Of a DNA stretch of 64,000 bases, positions 62,848-64,000 are shown one piece after another. Under the pieces are notes generated by a model that saw only the letters and a program-made list of their open reading frames with translations, was not told where the DNA came from and searched no databases. A program made the translations under genes and the position numbers. Source of the DNA: Actinacidiphila alni. GTDB lineage: Bacteria > Actinomycetota > Actinomycetes > Streptomycetales > Streptomycetaceae. Numbering within the stretch: position 1 is the first letter of the stretch; each line of letters begins with the position of its first letter. Location of the stretch: positions 1 to 64,000 of the forward strand of contig NZ_FONG01000023.1 of assembly GCF_900112845.1 (NCBI RefSeq), read 5' to 3'.

Positions 62848-63894
62848 TCACCCCGCCTTGCGCCGGCTCGCGGCCGTCTTCTTGGCCGGGGCCTTGGCCG
62901 CGGTCTTCTTCGCGGTGCCTGCGGTCTTCCGCGCCCCGGCCCCGCTCTTGGACCCGCTCGCGGAGCCTGACGTCGACGTCGACCCGGCCTTCGACCCGGA
63001 CGCGGACTTCTTCGCCGCCGTGCCCTTCTTCGCGGCCGCCTTCTTCCCTGCGGCCGTCTTCCTGGCCCCGGAGCCGCGCGGCGCCTTCAGCTCGGTGACG
63101 CTCGCGTGCCCGTCGTCCTCGCCGCGCTCGCCCTTGGCCTGCTCCACCGAGGCGCGCAGCGCCGCCATCAGGTCGACGACCTGGCCCGGGCCCTCCCGCT
63201 CGGTGGCCGGCAGCTCGCCGCCCTCCAGCTTCGCGGTGACCAGCGCCTCCACGGCCTGCGCGTACTCGTCGTGATAGCTGGACAGATCGGCCTCGCCGAG
63301 CGCCGAGATGAGGGTGTCGGCGAGCTTCAGCTCGGAGTCGCTGATCTTCACGCTGCCCTTGGGTGCCGCCTCGGCGGGGGAGTTCAACTCGTCGGGCCAG
63401 CGCAGCGTCTGGAGCAGCAGGACGTCGTCGTGCGCCCGGATCAGCGCCAGGTGTTCCGAATTGCGCATCGCGAATTTGCCGACCGCCGCCTTGTCCGCAC
63501 GTGCCAGCGCCTCCCGCATCAGCACGTACGGCTTGTTGGCGGCGGGCGAGGCGGGGGCCAGGAAGTACGGGGTGTCGAGCTGCATGCCGTCGACCGACGC
63601 CATGTCGACGAAACCGCTCACCTCGATGGTCTTGGCGGTCGGCAGCGGCAGTGACCGGAGATCGGCGTCGGAGATCTCGACCAGCTGCTCGTCGGGCGTC
63701 TCGTAGGCCCGCCCGATGTCGGACGCGGTGAGCACTTCCTCGTCCAGCTCGCAGGTCTTCTGGTAGCGGACCCTGCCCTGATCGGCGAGGTGGACCTGCC
63801 GGAAGCTGATCTTGTGACTGGAGACGGCGGAACCGAGCTTCACGGGTATGGAGACCAGCCCGAAGGCCAGGTTCCCCGACCAGACACTGCGCAT
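62848..63894 (-). CDS. ku: Ku protein (non-homologous end joining)
   Basis: A 348-aa DNA-end-binding protein. The Ku core is at 1-255 (MRSVWSGNLAFGLVSIPVKL, ETPDEQLVEISDADLRSL, YFLAP, LADTLISALGEADLSSYHDE). The tail from about 270 is rich in Lys, Ala and Ser (KKAAAKKGTAAKKSA), as in other actinobacterial Ku proteins, and may bind DNA. It recruits LigD to double-strand breaks; a LigD-type gene is divergent and begins 38 bp away. ATG 63894. Confidence 0.93.
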   Translation of the reverse strand: MRSVWSGNLAFGLVSIPVKLGSAVSSHKISFRQVHLADQGRVRYQKTCELDEEVLTASDIGRAYETPDEQLVEISDADLRSLPLPTAKTIEVSGFVDMASVDGMQLDTPYFLAPASPAANKPYVLMREALARADKAAVGKFAMRNSEHLALIRAHDDVLLLQTLRWPDELNSPAEAAPKGSVKISDSELKLADTLISALGEADLSSYHDEYAQAVEALVTAKLEGGELPATEREGPGQVVDLMAALRASVEQAKGERGEDDGHASVTELKAPRGSGARKTAAGKKAAAKKGTAAKKSASGSKAGSTSTSGSASGSKSGAGARKTAGTAKKTAAKAPAKKTAASRRKAG

Positions 63895-63932
63895 AGCGAG
63901 TCCTTTTTGTCAGGCTATGGGACCTTTATGAT

Positions 63933-64000
63933 ATGCCGATCACCGAAGTCGAGGGCCGTCGGATCAAGGTCAGTCATCTCGAACGGGTGTTCTGGCCGGA
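63933..64000 (+). CDS. ligD: LigD-type DNA polymerase/ligase, N-terminus (partial)
   Basis: The frame from ATG 63933 reads MPITEVEGRRIKVSHLERVF and continues to the window edge. This is the start of LigD-type polymerase (primase-like) domains. Only 22 residues are visible, so the domain content of the full protein cannot be told. It is divergent from ku; TATGAT (63927-63932) directly before the ATG is AT-rich but too close to be a normal -10 box for this start. Confidence 0.75.
   Translation, partial: MPITEVEGRRIKVSHLERVFWP

Overview
The window comes from the chromosome of a high-GC actinobacterium, almost certainly a Streptomyces or a close relative in the Streptomycetaceae. Evidence: very high GC in third codon positions, many GTG starts and leaderless genes, Streptomyces-type 5S rRNA, a DUF5999 gene, and a conserved actinobacterial block (CDP-alcohol phosphotransferase, DUF881, small basic protein, DUF881, GarA-like FHA protein, MerR, bifunctional nuclease, MerR, gcvP) in the same order as Rv1822-Rv1832 of Mycobacterium tuberculosis. 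No insertion sequence, prophage, CRISPR array, tRNA or biosynthetic gene cluster was recognised.  Layout. 1-360: 3' end of 23S rRNA, 5S rRNA and the rrn terminator. 0.4-14 kb: the conserved housekeeping block. It makes a phospholipid head-group enzyme, a sugar-nucleotide enzyme with a degenerate second domain, membrane proteins of unknown role, a GarA-like FHA switch protein with the ETTS phosphorylation motif, two MerR regulators, DNA polymerase IV, and glycine decarboxylase (gcvP) behind a tandem glycine riboswitch. gcvH, which sits inside this block in mycobacteria, is absent. 14-25 kb: accessory metabolism and regulators, including a GCS2-type ligase, a VWA solute-binding protein, a decayed phzF, an autoregulated padR, and a LacI regulator divergent from a secreted GH3 beta-glucosidase. 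25-34 kb: three EamA exporters, three PNPOx-fold flavin proteins, a MocR regulator with its operator, and LysR. One EamA gene has a long leader with a leaderless 11-codon proline/valine uORF. 34-50 kb: Rieske lipoprotein, S9 peptidase, a HipA-like kinase/DUF3037 pair, two fabG-like reductases, aldo/keto reductase, ung, Lnt, DoxX, histidine phosphatase, a flavoprotein disulfide reductase, and an SDR/TetR pair with two clear operators.  50-60.3 kb is the most interesting part. On the minus strand it carries, in transcription order, a short leader peptide, an amino-acid ABC transporter (permease, ATPase, lipoprotein), a GNAT acetyltransferase, a second leader peptide of the same family, four flavin-dependent (luciferase-like) monooxygenases, and a small beta-carbonic anhydrase. 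The leader peptides end in an (H)IDLxRVxxALC motif that I associate with sulfur-responsive leaders in actinobacteria. The gene content parallels the Bacillus yxe/ytm operons for uptake and oxidative breakdown of S-modified cysteines. I read the locus as a leader-controlled organosulfur scavenging system.  60.4-64 kb: an MFS drug exporter co-transcribed with its TetR regulator, then Ku divergent from the first codons of a LigD-type polymerase/ligase gene (two-component NHEJ), cut by the window edge.
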